Assembly: GCA_035491895.1 (NCBI GenBank)
Contig: DATJJY010000063.1
Span: 7,740-71,739 of the forward strand
Reading direction: 5' to 3'
Origin: DASTHG01 sp035491895
GTDB taxonomy: Bacteria > Gemmatimonadota > Gemmatimonadetes > Gemmatimonadales > GWC2-71-9
DNA length: 64,000 bases
The notes under the pieces are model-generated. The model was not told the DNA's origin. It searched no databases and saw only the letters and a list, made by a program, of their open reading frames with translations. Within the stretch, counting starts at the first letter, position 1. Every line of letters starts with the position of its first letter. The translations under genes were made by a program, and so were the position numbers. Of the stretch, positions 42,115 to 50,124 are shown piece after piece.

Positions 42115-42226
42115 ACGGCGGCTCGAAGCCGCCGCTCGGCGCCTGCGGCGACGCGTCTTCAGACACGCTCGCAACCGCCATTTATGGCATGTCGCGTCAG
42201 CGCCGAGCGCGGACTTCAGGCCGCGA
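42115..42226. repeat. REP-like multi-hairpin palindromic element, copy 2
   Basis: Reverse-orientation copy of 33619-33730. The first terminal hairpin is CGGCGGCtcgaaGCCGCCG (42116-42134) and the last is CGCGGacttcaggCCGCG (42208-42225). GCTCGGCGC and GCGCCGAGC pair across the element, and GCCATttATGGC lies inside. The terminal hairpins differ in sequence from copy 1 but keep pairing, which points to selection on structure. Confidence 0.8.
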
Positions 42227-42273
42227 ACAAACCGCACCGACCTTGGTCAGGCTTTCCCAGGAGACCTGTCTGA

Positions 42274-43794
42274 TCAGTGGGCCGTCACGTTACCGGTCAC
42301 CGGCGGGGCCATCGCGCCGAGCTGTGCTGCGCGCGCCGCGACCAGGTCACGCGCACGCGATTCCGACCAATTCCAGGACCGCCAGTCGCGCCCGCTGGGC
42401 GTCCCCCACCGCTCCAGCAGGAGCTTTGCCACCGCGGCTCGCTCGGCGGGCGCCAGTCGCGACAGCTCGTCGAGCAGCACCGGTACGGCGTCGGCGCTCA
42501 GCGTTCCCGCGGCGTACGCGGCATCGAACGGCATGGGAGAGGCGTGCGCGGCGTTCACCCGTGCGATCAACGCATCGGGGTTAACGAGGTGGAGAGCGCC
42601 GAGCACCGCCATGGCGTGCAGCAGGGCGCCGAAGGCGAATCGCGGGCGGCCGTCCCGCAACACCGTCCAGAGGAACCAGGCGAACACCCCGCCCAGCCAG
42701 ACCATGAACGCCGTGGTGTAGAGGCGCAGCTCCGTCAGGCCGAACGCTCCGACGTACAGCAGCATGCGCTGCAGCGCCGAGACAAGCAGCACGCCCACCA
42801 TCGCCACGAGGAGGGTCGCAAGCACGCGGAACACCTGCCGCTCGCGAGGGCTTTGGCGCAGCGTGGCCCAATCGGCGACGAGCAGTACCGGCAGCACGAG
42901 CGCCGACGCCGTCACGAGCTCGAAGAAGCCACGACGGGCGTACTCCGCCATGGTGAGTCCCGTCGTCGCGGCGATCACTGCAGCGCCGCCGAATAACCAG
43001 CGGATCTGCAACGTCACGAATACCAGAAACAGCAGGTCGAGCGCGCCCAGCGCCGTCGCCGCGCTCGTGAGCCGCAGCGCCGGGCTGGCGACCCGCTCTC
43101 CGACTCCGGCGATTTCCGGGAAACCCATCGCGGCGCCGCGCAGGGCGCCCGTCGCGAGCCCGCCGATCAGCGCCGTGAAGAAAATGTGGCTCGCGAGCGT
43201 CGGGAGATCGAGCTGGATGCCATTCACCAGTGACTCGAACTCCGCATCGGCCCCCATGAAGAGTCCACCGAACACGACGAGCAGCGGCAGCGCTAGGATG
43301 AGTCCGATGCCGACGGCGCTCAAGTGCCGCCACCGCCCGCGTCCCTGGATCTGGCTCCAGGTGATGTCGCCGAACAGGAGGCGCGGCGTCCCGAACCAGG
43401 CATGCGCGCAGGCGAGGCAGGTGGCGACGAGGTAGGTCGACACCCCGCGGAGCCGGATCCGGCCGCCCTGCGTGGCCAGCGCGGTGAGCGAGAGCAGCCC
43501 GACCAACACCGCGAAGTCGATGAGGTGCAGCGCGGAGGAATCGCGCCGCACGAACGCGATCGCGCAGAGGAAGACCGACAGCATGAGCCAGGGAAAGTCG
43601 GCGGAGACAGGCAGCCGGTAGCGGTGCGCCAGCCAGATTCCGGCCACGAGCAGCGTGCCGATCCAGATGGCGAGGTTCAATCCCAACGGTGCTCGCAGCA
43701 GCAGGTCCCCGAGTACTCCGAGACCCAGTCCCGACGCCAGGACGGTGAGGCCCAGCTCGGTGCGGGGCGTGGCCGGCAGCGTCGCGGCGGTCAT
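42274..43794 (-). CDS. Multi-pass membrane protein, DUF4173/DUF4153-like
   Basis: 506 residues with about twelve hydrophobic segments, beginning LTVLASGLGLGVLGDLLL and LNLAIWIGTLLVAGIWL. The pattern and the central FTALIGGLATGALRG and RMLLYVGAFGLTELRLYTTAFMVWLGGVFAWFLWTVL fit DUF4153/DUF4173 membrane proteins. A soluble C-terminal tail of about 110 residues is rich in Ala and charged residues. Function unknown. ATG 43794 overlaps the stop of the next upstream gene as ATGA. Confidence 0.75.
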   Translation of the reverse strand: MTAATLPATPRTELGLTVLASGLGLGVLGDLLLRAPLGLNLAIWIGTLLVAGIWLAHRYRLPVSADFPWLMLSVFLCAIAFVRRDSSALHLIDFAVLVGLLSLTALATQGGRIRLRGVSTYLVATCLACAHAWFGTPRLLFGDITWSQIQGRGRWRHLSAVGIGLILALPLLVVFGGLFMGADAEFESLVNGIQLDLPTLASHIFFTALIGGLATGALRGAAMGFPEIAGVGERVASPALRLTSAATALGALDLLFLVFVTLQIRWLFGGAAVIAATTGLTMAEYARRGFFELVTASALVLPVLLVADWATLRQSPRERQVFRVLATLLVAMVGVLLVSALQRMLLYVGAFGLTELRLYTTAFMVWLGGVFAWFLWTVLRDGRPRFAFGALLHAMAVLGALHLVNPDALIARVNAAHASPMPFDAAYAAGTLSADAVPVLLDELSRLAPAERAAVAKLLLERWGTPSGRDWRSWNWSESRARDLVAARAAQLGAMAPPVTGNVTAH

Positions 43795-44429
43795 GCGGCC
43801 AACCGGAACAACAGCTTCCCGTGCAGGAAGGCGTTTTCGTGAGCGATCATGAGGTGCGTCGGCCAGTCACCGCTCTCCAGCTCGAGTCGCGGCTGCCCTG
43901 CGTCCACCGGCACGTCGAAGACGAAGTCGGTGCTGTACTCCTGACCCGGGAGCAGCGTGCGGTCGAGGGCGTCGGGTGCGGCCGGATAGCGCCGGCCCTG
44001 CGCGTCGATCAGCGCCACCCTCCGTCCGTTCGGGTAGAGCGGGACGTCGCGCGGGCGCCAGCTGGCGATGGTCCCCGAATCGAAGCGCACGCGGACGGTG
44101 ACGATGTAGAACAGCCCCTGGGCCGCCTTGCCCGCCCAGTCCTTCGCCGTCTTCACGCCGGCGACCGAGTAGGCGAGGTGGCAGTCGACCTCACAGATGT
44201 GCTTTTCCTCTCCCAGGGCCAGATCGCGCGTCCGGCTGGCGAGCGACGTGATCAGGAACAGGCCGGCGTACAGGGTGAGCCCGCCACCCTCGATCCAGGC
44301 GATGACCCGAGCCCACGCCGGCTGCTTGAGCATCAGGGCGAGGAGGAAGCCCGCTCCCAGCGCCAGCGTGCCGAGCACGGCCACGATGAAGAGACCGAAC
44401 GAGATGGGGCCCAGACTGTCGGTGATCAT
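43791..44429 (-). CDS. Membrane protein with periplasmic beta domain, unknown function
   Basis: 212 residues: two membrane helices (FGLFIVAVLGTLALGAGFLLALML and VIAWIEGGGLTLYAGLFLITSL), then a domain with CEVDCHLAYSVAG, IVTVRVRFDS and LLPGQEYSTDFVFDVP. The latter resembles the DUF4352-type beta-sandwich telokin-like domains. Two cysteines lie close together. Translationally coupled to the DUF4173-like gene (ATGA). It follows the uppS gene by 21 bp, so uppS and these two are probably one transcript. Confidence 0.65.
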   Translation of the reverse strand: MITDSLGPISFGLFIVAVLGTLALGAGFLLALMLKQPAWARVIAWIEGGGLTLYAGLFLITSLASRTRDLALGEEKHICEVDCHLAYSVAGVKTAKDWAGKAAQGLFYIVTVRVRFDSGTIASWRPRDVPLYPNGRRVALIDAQGRRYPAAPDALDRTLLPGQEYSTDFVFDVPVDAGQPRLELESGDWPTHLMIAHENAFLHGKLLFRLAA

Positions 44430-44450
44430 TTCCAGCTCCGAGGACAGGGG

Positions 44451-45083
44451 TCAGCCGGCGGCGGCCTCGGAGATTCCTCCGAAGCGGCGGTCGCGGGCGT
44501 GGAACCAGTCGATGGCGGCCGCCAGGTCGGCGGCGCCGAAGTCGGGCCACATCGTGGTCGTGAAGTACAGCTCGGCGTAGGCGCATTCCCACAGCAGGAA
44601 GTCCGACAGGCGCTGCTCGCCGCCGGTGCGGATCAGCAGGTCGACGTCGGGGAGGAGGTGGCCCGTCTCGATGGCGTGCCGGGCCGAGTAGTCCACCGCG
44701 AGCCGCAGCGCGAGCTTCGTTCCGGCGCGCGTGCGCTCTTCGGCAACGGCGATGGCCTCGACCAGCGGCCCCGCGAGGCGGTCGCGCCGGCCGATGACGC
44801 GCAGGGCGACTCCGTGCTCGATGCAGCGCGGGGTCTCGGTGCGCAGGTGGCGGGCGAAGAGGCGCATCAGCGTGTTGACCTCGGCCGGGGGGCGCTTCCA
44901 GTTGTCGCTGGAGAAGGCGAACAGCGTGAGCGCGCCGACCCCGAGGCCGGGGGCCGCCTCGATCGTGCGGCGCACCGCTTCGGCGCCGACGCGGTGTCCG
45001 GCGGTGCGCTCGAGCCCGCGGCGCTGCGCCCAGCGGCCGTTGCCATCGAGGATGATCGCGACATGCAGAGGACTTTGTGACAT
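44451..45083 (-). CDS. uppS: Polyprenyl diphosphate synthase (UppS family), short form
   Basis: cis-Prenyltransferase that makes the C55 (or similar) carrier lipid for cell-wall and polysaccharide synthesis. Motifs: VAIILDGNGRWAQRR (catalytic D13), GAEAVRRTIEAA, TLFAFSSDNWKRP, VDLLIRTGGEQRLSDFLLW and YAELYFTTTMWPDF. At 210 residues it is about 35-40 shorter than usual because the helix between VDYSARHAI and PDVDLLIRT is almost missing. ATG 45083 lies inside a CTTTATGTCACAAAG motif; an upstream ATG at 45098 would add five residues. Confidence 0.85.
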   Translation of the reverse strand: MSQSPLHVAIILDGNGRWAQRRGLERTAGHRVGAEAVRRTIEAAPGLGVGALTLFAFSSDNWKRPPAEVNTLMRLFARHLRTETPRCIEHGVALRVIGRRDRLAGPLVEAIAVAEERTRAGTKLALRLAVDYSARHAIETGHLLPDVDLLIRTGGEQRLSDFLLWECAYAELYFTTTMWPDFGAADLAAAIDWFHARDRRFGGISEAAAG

Positions 45084-45087
45084 AAAG
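45073..45087 (-). promoter_or_regulatory. Operator-like motif at the uppS start
   Basis: On the minus strand CTTTATGTCACAAAG covers the uppS ATG. It differs at only two of 15 positions from the palindrome CTTTGTATCACAAAG ahead of the membrane/HTH pair (46094-46108). It could be a second site for the HTH regulator encoded just upstream. Confidence 0.45.
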
Positions 45088-45111
45088 TTTACCCTCAAAA
45101 AAAATTGGGGC

Positions 45112-45480
45112 TCACCGCGTAGCGCGGATCAACGCCTCCATGTGGTCGAGATAGCGCTCCAGCGCCCGGCGTCCGGAGGCGGTGAGGCGGTACTCGGTCT
45201 TCGGGATGCGGCCGTCGAACGACTTCGTGCAGCTGATGTATTCCGCTTCCTCGAGCTTGCGGGCGTGGACGCTGAGATTGCCGTCCGACACCTTGAGCAA
45301 CGACTTGAGGTCGTTGAAGCTGAGCCGATCGACGCCGGCCAGCGCCGACACGATCCCCAGCCGTACGCGCTCGTGGATCAGGCGGTCCAGCTCGGCCGCG
45401 GCGCGCGCCGCTCCGCGCGCGGCGGTTTCGCCGCGTGGGGACGGGGTCGTGTGCCGTGCAGCCGACGATTTAGCCACCAT
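45112..45480 (-). CDS. Winged-helix transcriptional regulator (HTH_34/ArsR-like)
   Basis: 122 residues. After a low-complexity N-terminus of about 30 residues comes a winged helix: ELDRLIHERVRLGIVSAL, LSFNDLKSLLKVSDGNLSVHARKLEEAEYIS (helix-turn-helix near 60-85), then the wing SFDGRIPKTEYRLTASGRRALERYLDHM. The family represses small operons, often its own. It overlaps the end of the upstream membrane-protein gene by 11 bp; ATG 45480 follows GGAGGT. Likely binds the CTTTGTATCACAAAG palindrome ahead of that operon (inference). Confidence 0.85.
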   Translation of the reverse strand: MVAKSSAARHTTPSPRGETAARGAARAAAELDRLIHERVRLGIVSALAGVDRLSFNDLKSLLKVSDGNLSVHARKLEEAEYISCTKSFDGRIPKTEYRLTASGRRALERYLDHMEALIRATR

Positions 45481-46051
45481 ACCTCCGCGCGATCCAGTAT
45501 CCGAAGACGATGTGCAACCCGCCGAAGCCGGCGGCGAGCAGCCACTCGGCTGCCCCGGGAGCAAACAGTGCCGCCGACCCCAGCAGGAGAAATCCCAAGC
45601 CCATGACCGGCACGATGGGGACCGAGAAGGCTCCCCCCGCCACAACACCCGTCCCGTACAACAGCAGCCAGACGGCGGGAATCAGGCGGCGGTCACCGCC
45701 GAAATACAGCGCCACCGTCAACAGCCCGCCCACGATGAGCGGCGGGAGGAAACTCAACCCGAAGCGCCGGCCGGGGCCGGAGAGCAGCGAGTCGTTGGCG
45801 GCGCGCGCTTTACGCACCATCGTCCAGCCGCCGATCGCCAACGCCAGGATCGCTTCACCGAGCCAGGTGACCAGCCAGTTCAACACCGACGTCTGCCGGG
45901 CGGCGAGCGCCGCGGCGCCGAGCGCCGTGACGCCGATCGCGACCTGGCCCCACCCGGGAACGGCGGTGAACGATCCGGCGCGCTCCATGGTGCGGCGGAT
46001 GTAGCTCAGGTTGTCGAGCGCACGGTCGGCGAGCGGCTGCGGCGACGCCAT
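45470..46051 (-). CDS. Membrane protein cotranscribed with the HTH regulator
   Basis: 193 residues: a soluble start (MASPQPLADRALDNLSYIRRTMERAGSFTAVPGWG) followed by six hydrophobic segments, for example VAIGVTALGAAALAA, LPPLIVGGLLTVALYFGG and VVAGGAFSVPIVPVMGLGFLLLG. Such proteins often sit with an HTH_34 regulator as a two-gene unit; their function is not known. The start ATG 46051 is only about 10 bases after a promoter -10 sequence, so the mRNA may be almost leaderless. Confidence 0.7.
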   Translation of the reverse strand: MASPQPLADRALDNLSYIRRTMERAGSFTAVPGWGQVAIGVTALGAAALAARQTSVLNWLVTWLGEAILALAIGGWTMVRKARAANDSLLSGPGRRFGLSFLPPLIVGGLLTVALYFGGDRRLIPAVWLLLYGTGVVAGGAFSVPIVPVMGLGFLLLGSAALFAPGAAEWLLAAGFGGLHIVFGYWIARRYGG

Positions 46052-46061
46052 GCTGGATACT

Positions 46062-46108
46062 AATATCTGATATCCGAATGTTCTTGTCAAGTACTTTGTG
46101 ATACAAAG
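46062..46108 (-). promoter_or_regulatory. Sigma-70-type promoter with flanking palindromic operator
   Basis: On the minus strand TTGACA (46085-46090) is followed after 17 bases by GATATT (46062-46067), then the ATG at 46051. Directly upstream of the -35 box lies the palindrome CTTTGTatcACAAAG (46094-46108). Position next to the -35 box fits repression or activation by the downstream HTH protein. Confidence 0.6.
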
Positions 46109-46128
46109 AAGCGAGGATTCTCAACCGA

Positions 46129-46545
46129 TTACGGTGACCGGTCTTTCAGGCGCCGCACCAGCTTCAGCCCCGACCACACCTCGTCGATGGCGCAAACCTT
46201 CACATCGACGAGGCCGCCAGCCAGGGCCACTTCTCGCACGACGTCCTCCGTGAGATCGGTCGCGACCCCCGACGCCTTCTTGGGCCACGACACCCACAGC
46301 GCGCCGTCCTGTGCCAATGCTCGCTTCAGGGAAGGGAAGCGCCGTTCGAGCTGCGCTCGCCGCGTGGTGAAGAAATGAATGAAGGGGAGCACGCCGCGCA
46401 GAGACGAGGCAACGGATACCCCAATGGGCAATGGGCCGAGCGTGGACCGGTAGCCGCGCCGTGCGGCGATGATCGCGATGCGGAAGCCCGGTTTGATGCC
46501 GAGTTTGTCGACGAGGCGCTTGCCTGAGTATCCGGTTGTCCTCAT
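46129..46545 (-). CDS. DUF3052-like protein
   Basis: 138 residues, soluble. TGYSGKRLVDKLGIKPGFRIAIIAA at the start and FIHFFTTRRAQLERRFPSLKRALAQDGALWVSWPKKASG followed by DLTEDVVREVALAGGLVDVKVCAIDEVWSGLKLV match DUF3052 proteins, whose fold resembles a small methyltransferase-like sheet without known activity. ATG 46545 is preceded by GGGGAGAGGG, an excellent ribosome-binding site, so it is preferred over the earlier ATG at 46566. Confidence 0.82.
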   Translation of the reverse strand: MRTTGYSGKRLVDKLGIKPGFRIAIIAARRGYRSTLGPLPIGVSVASSLRGVLPFIHFFTTRRAQLERRFPSLKRALAQDGALWVSWPKKASGVATDLTEDVVREVALAGGLVDVKVCAIDEVWSGLKLVRRLKDRSP

Positions 46546-46609
46546 CCCTCTCCCCTGGGCGTTCACTCAGCGGCTCTGCGGCCCGGCGTCTGCCCCGACG
46601 TCTCAGCGT
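46546..46609. repeat. CGTCT(C)-rich degenerate repeat
   Basis: A 64-bp gap between GNAT (stop 46610) and DUF3052 (start 46545), both on the minus strand. It contains GGCGTCT, GACGTCTC and AGCGTCT variants and shares the 14-bp GCGGCCCGGCGTCT (46578-46591) with 13129-13142. Confidence 0.5.
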
Positions 46610-47455
46610 CTATTGCCCGAACAAAACGAGACCGTATGCTCCTACGGCGCGAAACCCAATTCCCCGGTAAGCCCGCTTTGCATCCTCGCGCTCCGCGAAC
46701 AGCACGGCGCGTCGCACCCCGGTTTGCGCCACCTCGACGAGCGAGCCGGCGACGACCGCCCGTCCATACCCCCGTCCCCTGAGCTCCCGCGGCGTCCAGA
46801 CGCCGCCGATCTGCACGATGTCCGGCAGCCGGGCGTTGAACGCGGAGTACGAGACGAGACCGCCGTCTTCCAGCACCCAGTTCGAGCCCTGCTCGTAGGC
46901 GAGCGCGAGCTCCCGCTCGCATTCGCCGCGCAGCGTCGGCGAGTCGGGGAATTGCAGTGCTTCGCGAGCGAAGTCGACGCGCCAGTCGACGAGGAGTTCG
47001 AGCTCGTCCGGCCGTGGGTGGCGACAGATCCAGCGGCCGTCGGCAAGCGGCTGCGGAACCACGAGATCGGCGAGGTCCAAGGCGAACAGCTCCTCGCGGC
47101 CGAATTTCGGGGCGGGGCGATCGTCCAGGCCCAGGGCGGTTCGCGCCGCGCTGACCTGCTCGGCGGGCCCCGAGAGCCCGGCGATTGGCCGGCCCGATTG
47201 CGCGACCGCCGCGCGCGCCACCGCGGCGATGTTCACCGGCGCCTGCAACAGGAGCATGCCGTTCCAGCAGTGGGCCGCGACGGCGACGATCTGATCGCTG
47301 TCGAACGCCGCGACGTACTCCGCTTCGAGCGGCTGGCCCTGGTAGACGAGGCCCGCGGCGCGGGAGTTCGAGCGCAGAAACATCGAGAAGTCGGCGTGGC
47401 GGACGAGAAATGTCTCGAGCTGCGCTGCGTCGCCGGGCCGGAGCGGACGAATCAT
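46610..47455 (-). CDS. GNAT family N-acetyltransferase
   Basis: 281 residues. The C-terminal half is a GNAT domain: SNWVLEDGGLVSYSAFNARLPDIVQIGGVWTPRELRGRGYGRAVV carries the acetyl-CoA loop (R-G-R-G-Y-G) and GIGFRAVGAYGLVLF ends it. The N-terminal half (MIRPLRPGDAAQLETFLVRH) is a second, degenerate GNAT-like unit. Acetyl acceptor unknown. It starts directly after the stop of the alpha/beta-hydrolase gene (47456), so the two are cotranscribed. Confidence 0.85.
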   Translation of the reverse strand: MIRPLRPGDAAQLETFLVRHADFSMFLRSNSRAAGLVYQGQPLEAEYVAAFDSDQIVAVAAHCWNGMLLLQAPVNIAAVARAAVAQSGRPIAGLSGPAEQVSAARTALGLDDRPAPKFGREELFALDLADLVVPQPLADGRWICRHPRPDELELLVDWRVDFAREALQFPDSPTLRGECERELALAYEQGSNWVLEDGGLVSYSAFNARLPDIVQIGGVWTPRELRGRGYGRAVVAGSLVEVAQTGVRRAVLFAEREDAKRAYRGIGFRAVGAYGLVLFGQ

Positions 47456-48361
47456 CTACGGCGTCGCGGTCGTCGCCTTGGGGTTTCGCACGAAGTCCGC
47501 CACCAGGTTCGCGACGGGATCCGCGGGATCCAGGAAGCCCGTCGTCGTCGTGATGTGACGGCGGCCCGGAAGGATCCGGATGTCCGCGGGACGCTCGTGC
47601 TCCCGCATCAGACGGACGAAGCGGGCCCCTTCTTCGAGGATCGATGGAAAGAAGCGCTCGGACTCCGCCACCAGGACGAGAAATGGCGGTGCGGTGGGCC
47701 CTACCCACGCTGTGGGGTTGGCGCGCAGTCGCCACGCGAGGGTCCCGTAGAGCTGGCGGTCCGTGGCGTCACGGGCGAACGCCGCGGCGAGCTTTTGCGG
47801 ATTCACCTCTCTCCCCGTGGTGTCCCACGGCGCGAGCGTGCACCCCATCGCTACAACGCCGGCGACGGCAGCGGGCGTGAGGCCGCTCTTCTGGAGATAG
47901 ATCGAATCGAGGGCGACGAGCGCAGCAAGGAAGCATCCTGAGCTGTGGCCGACGAGAAAGATCCGGTTGGGATCGCCACCGTGCGCGGCGACGGAGTCCT
48001 TCAGCCAACGCACCGCCGCGGCCACGTCCTCGGGCATCGCGGGCCACCGGTAGGAGGGTGAGAGTCGATAGTCCATTGTGGCGCAGACAATGCCGCGCAG
48101 GGTGAGCCCCGGGCATACTTGAGCATAGATCGGGGACGTACGGCGCTCGCCCGCTTCCTCGAGCGAGCCCCCGTGGATGAACAGGACGACGGGCGCATGC
48201 GCGGCGTCTGCCCGCGCGAATAAGTCCAGGTGTTGTTCCGTCGCGGCGTCCAGCCGATACGGGATGTTGCGGTCGACACGTTGCGCGCTGAGGACAGTGG
48301 CGACGGCAGCGTGAACGGCACAGGTGAGGGCGGCCAGGAACCGGATGTCCACGATCCTCAC
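47456..48361 (-). CDS. Secreted alpha/beta hydrolase (esterase, hormone-sensitive-lipase-like)
   Basis: 301 residues with a signal peptide (IRFLAALTCAVHAAVATVLSAQ). Oxyanion motif VLFIHGGSLEE (HGGS in place of HGGG), DYRLSPSYRWPAMPEDVAAAVRWLKD as in the HSL/carboxylesterase group, nucleophile in VGHSSGCF, and His in GRRHITTT near the end. GTG 48361 is the best start; the frame upstream is not protein-like. Probably an esterase or peptidase-like hydrolase in the periplasm. Confidence 0.83.
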   Translation of the reverse strand: MRIVDIRFLAALTCAVHAAVATVLSAQRVDRNIPYRLDAATEQHLDLFARADAAHAPVVLFIHGGSLEEAGERRTSPIYAQVCPGLTLRGIVCATMDYRLSPSYRWPAMPEDVAAAVRWLKDSVAAHGGDPNRIFLVGHSSGCFLAALVALDSIYLQKSGLTPAAVAGVVAMGCTLAPWDTTGREVNPQKLAAAFARDATDRQLYGTLAWRLRANPTAWVGPTAPPFLVLVAESERFFPSILEEGARFVRLMREHERPADIRILPGRRHITTTTGFLDPADPVANLVADFVRNPKATTATP

Positions 48362-48365
48362 GAAC

Positions 48366-48794
48366 CTATTGCAGGACCGTCTGCTGCATCGCGATCGCCT
48401 GCCAGCGACCATCCCGACGGACGAACACGCGCGTGTACCGGATCTTGCCCGTGAACGGGAAGCCGCGAAACGTCCCGGTGTTGTCGGCGATGCCGCGCAG
48501 CACGGCGACGTCGCCGTAGATCCGAACGGCCAGGCTGTCGTAGTGCACCGTCACGAGCTTCAGGTCGCCGCTCGCGATATCGCGGATGTTGTCCGCCCGC
48601 GTGCGGATCTGGCCGAGGCGCGAAACTTCCACGAATTCCTCGGCGATCATTCGCGACAGCGCGACGGTATCGGCTTTCACGAGCGCCTGCGCCCGGGCCT
48701 GCTCCGCGGCGCGCACCGAATCTTCGGCTGTGCCCTGGGCCGCGAGTCGTGCAGCCAACACCAGTGCGAGCCCCATCGAGAATATGGCCTTCAC
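48366..48794 (-). CDS. Secreted SnoaL/DUF4440-like (NTF2 fold) protein
   Basis: 142 residues. A signal peptide (KAIFSMGLALVLAARLAAQ) precedes an NTF2-fold domain: SVRAAEQARAQALVKADTVALSRMIAEEFVEVSRLGQIRTRADNIRDI, VRIYGDVAVLRGIADNTG and YTRVFVRRDGRWQAIAMQQT. Members bind small ligands; no catalytic residue set is evident. GTG 48794 overlaps the upstream stop as GTGA, so it is translationally coupled to the MmcQ gene. Confidence 0.82.
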   Translation of the reverse strand: MKAIFSMGLALVLAARLAAQGTAEDSVRAAEQARAQALVKADTVALSRMIAEEFVEVSRLGQIRTRADNIRDIASGDLKLVTVHYDSLAVRIYGDVAVLRGIADNTGTFRGFPFTGKIRYTRVFVRRDGRWQAIAMQQTVLQ

Positions 48795-49099
48795 TTGACG
48801 TTCTCCCATGCCATCGTTAACGCCTCGCGCACCGCGCCTTTCCGTGCACTCGGAAGGGCCACGTTGGTCGCGCCGGATCGGCCCCACGCTCCTTTGACCG
48901 GCACAAACGCCTTGGGCTGACTGCGGACGAACAGCTCCTGCTGCTCGGACGTGAGCTTCACCATCCCCCAGCCGCGCCCGGGATAGCCGAGCGTCGCGAA
49001 GATCTTGCCACCGACGCGGAAGTCGGGGTGGCCCATGTGCGATTGGGCGGTCGCACCTTCGAGACGCAGGGCCATGCGCCGGAATTCCTGGGCCGTCAT
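48791..49099 (-). CDS. MmcQ/YjbR family protein
   Basis: 102 residues of the CyaY-like MmcQ/YjbR fold: FRRMALRLEGATAQSHMGHPDFRVGGKIFATL, WGMVKLTSEQQELFVRSQP and KGAWGRSGATNVALPSARKGAVREALTMAWENV. These are the usual blocks. Biochemical function is not established. Coupled on both sides by 4-bp overlaps (ATGA with the VOC gene, GTGA with the SnoaL gene). Confidence 0.88.
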   Translation of the reverse strand: MTAQEFRRMALRLEGATAQSHMGHPDFRVGGKIFATLGYPGRGWGMVKLTSEQQELFVRSQPKAFVPVKGAWGRSGATNVALPSARKGAVREALTMAWENVK

Positions 49100-49731
49100 T
49101 TCCGCTCCACGAAGCGATAGCTGGCGTGCGAATCGTAGTCGATGCCGTGCTTCTGCTTCAGCTGCTGGATGTAGCGGAGCTGGCTCTTCGTGTGCGGGCT
49201 CGCGACGCCGTCGCCCAGCGGCTCGAAGGTGTGGAGCAGGGTCTCCTCGAGGCAGCTCGAGAGACTCATGTGCTTGTGGGCAGCGAGGTCCTGGAGCACC
49301 GCCGCGAGTCGCTTCTCGAGCCGGACCGGGACATCCGTCCGCTCGATCTCCAGCGGCTCACCCGTGTTGTAGATGTAGTGCCCGAACGTGAGCCGGTAGC
49401 CGTACAGGTCGCGGATGCTGTAATCGCGCAGGCCATAGGGCCGGTCGGCCGGGGGCTCGTCGACGGTGACGCCCGCGGCGCGATGAAACGCATGCAGCGC
49501 GTCGGCGTCGCCGACGACGAAATACACCGATGTCCCGCTGGGAGCGGGCGCACCCTGCTCCAGGAAGATCTGCACCTGGTCGAGGTTCATCCCGGCGAAC
49601 GTGGGCGGCTCGCCGTAGACGAACCCGGCGTGGAAGCCGAGCTGCTTGGTGTAGAACTCGACCGCCCGGGCGACGTCGGTGACCGCGAGGCCGGCGTGAT
49701 GCCGCTCGCAGTCGACGGGGGGCGCGGTCAC
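49096..49731 (-). CDS. VOC (glyoxalase/bleomycin-resistance) domain protein with C-terminal extension
   Basis: 211 residues. The first 125 form a VOC fold: CERHHAGLAVTDVARAVEFYTKQLGFHAGFVYGEPPTFAGM, SGTSVYFVVGDADALHAFHR and YGLRDYSIRDLYGYRLTFGHY. The remaining 85 (RLEKRLAAVLQDLAAHKHMSLSSCLEETLLHTF) are a helical extension ending in a basic tail. Activity unknown. GTG 49731 overlaps the stop of the 60-residue membrane protein as GTGA. Confidence 0.85.
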   Translation of the reverse strand: MTAPPVDCERHHAGLAVTDVARAVEFYTKQLGFHAGFVYGEPPTFAGMNLDQVQIFLEQGAPAPSGTSVYFVVGDADALHAFHRAAGVTVDEPPADRPYGLRDYSIRDLYGYRLTFGHYIYNTGEPLEIERTDVPVRLEKRLAAVLQDLAAHKHMSLSSCLEETLLHTFEPLGDGVASPHTKSQLRYIQQLKQKHGIDYDSHASYRFVERK

Positions 49732-49910
49732 CGCTTCGCGCTCGAGAGTCGCAGCAGACGGAACGCCCAGATGGACAATCCCGCAGCCAGGAACGTGAGG
49801 ACCCACAGGGTCGGTTCCCGCAGTGCTCCGCCCTCGGTGATGAAACGCAACACGTGTGACGCGACGATCAGTGCGAAGACGGTGCCGGTGGTGATGAGGT
49901 AGGCTTTCAT
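49728..49910 (-). CDS. Small two-helix membrane protein
   Basis: 60 residues, MKAYLITTGTVFALIVASHVLRFITEGG with one helix and LWVLTFLAAGLSIWAFRLL with a second, ending in a basic tail. Too short to assign to a family. ATG 49910 gives the natural first helix, and the stop is coupled to the VOC gene. It heads the small four-gene unit 49910-48366. Confidence 0.7.
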   Translation of the reverse strand: MKAYLITTGTVFALIVASHVLRFITEGGALREPTLWVLTFLAAGLSIWAFRLLRLSSAKR

Positions 49911-50124
49911 GTCGCGCAGACGCCCGGATGAAGTTGGGTCTCGAATATTGTCCGGCCGTCCAAACTTGGCGAGGAGGGGTCGGATCGTTAACCCCGGGGC
50001 GCGCCGGCGAGAAGGACGGCGACCGCGCAAGAGAACGGATGCATACACGAGCTCCAGGAAAGGGAATGAGAGAGCCTTCCCGGGGTGGACGACCGAAGAC
50101 GGCAGACTTGCACACGGCGTGAGG
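49911..50124. other. Intergenic stretch, nothing recognised
   Basis: 214 bases between the 60-residue membrane protein (start 49910) and the carbonic anhydrase stop (50125). I see no gene or clear hairpin. A promoter for the 49910-48366 unit should be at its left end. Confidence 0.4.
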
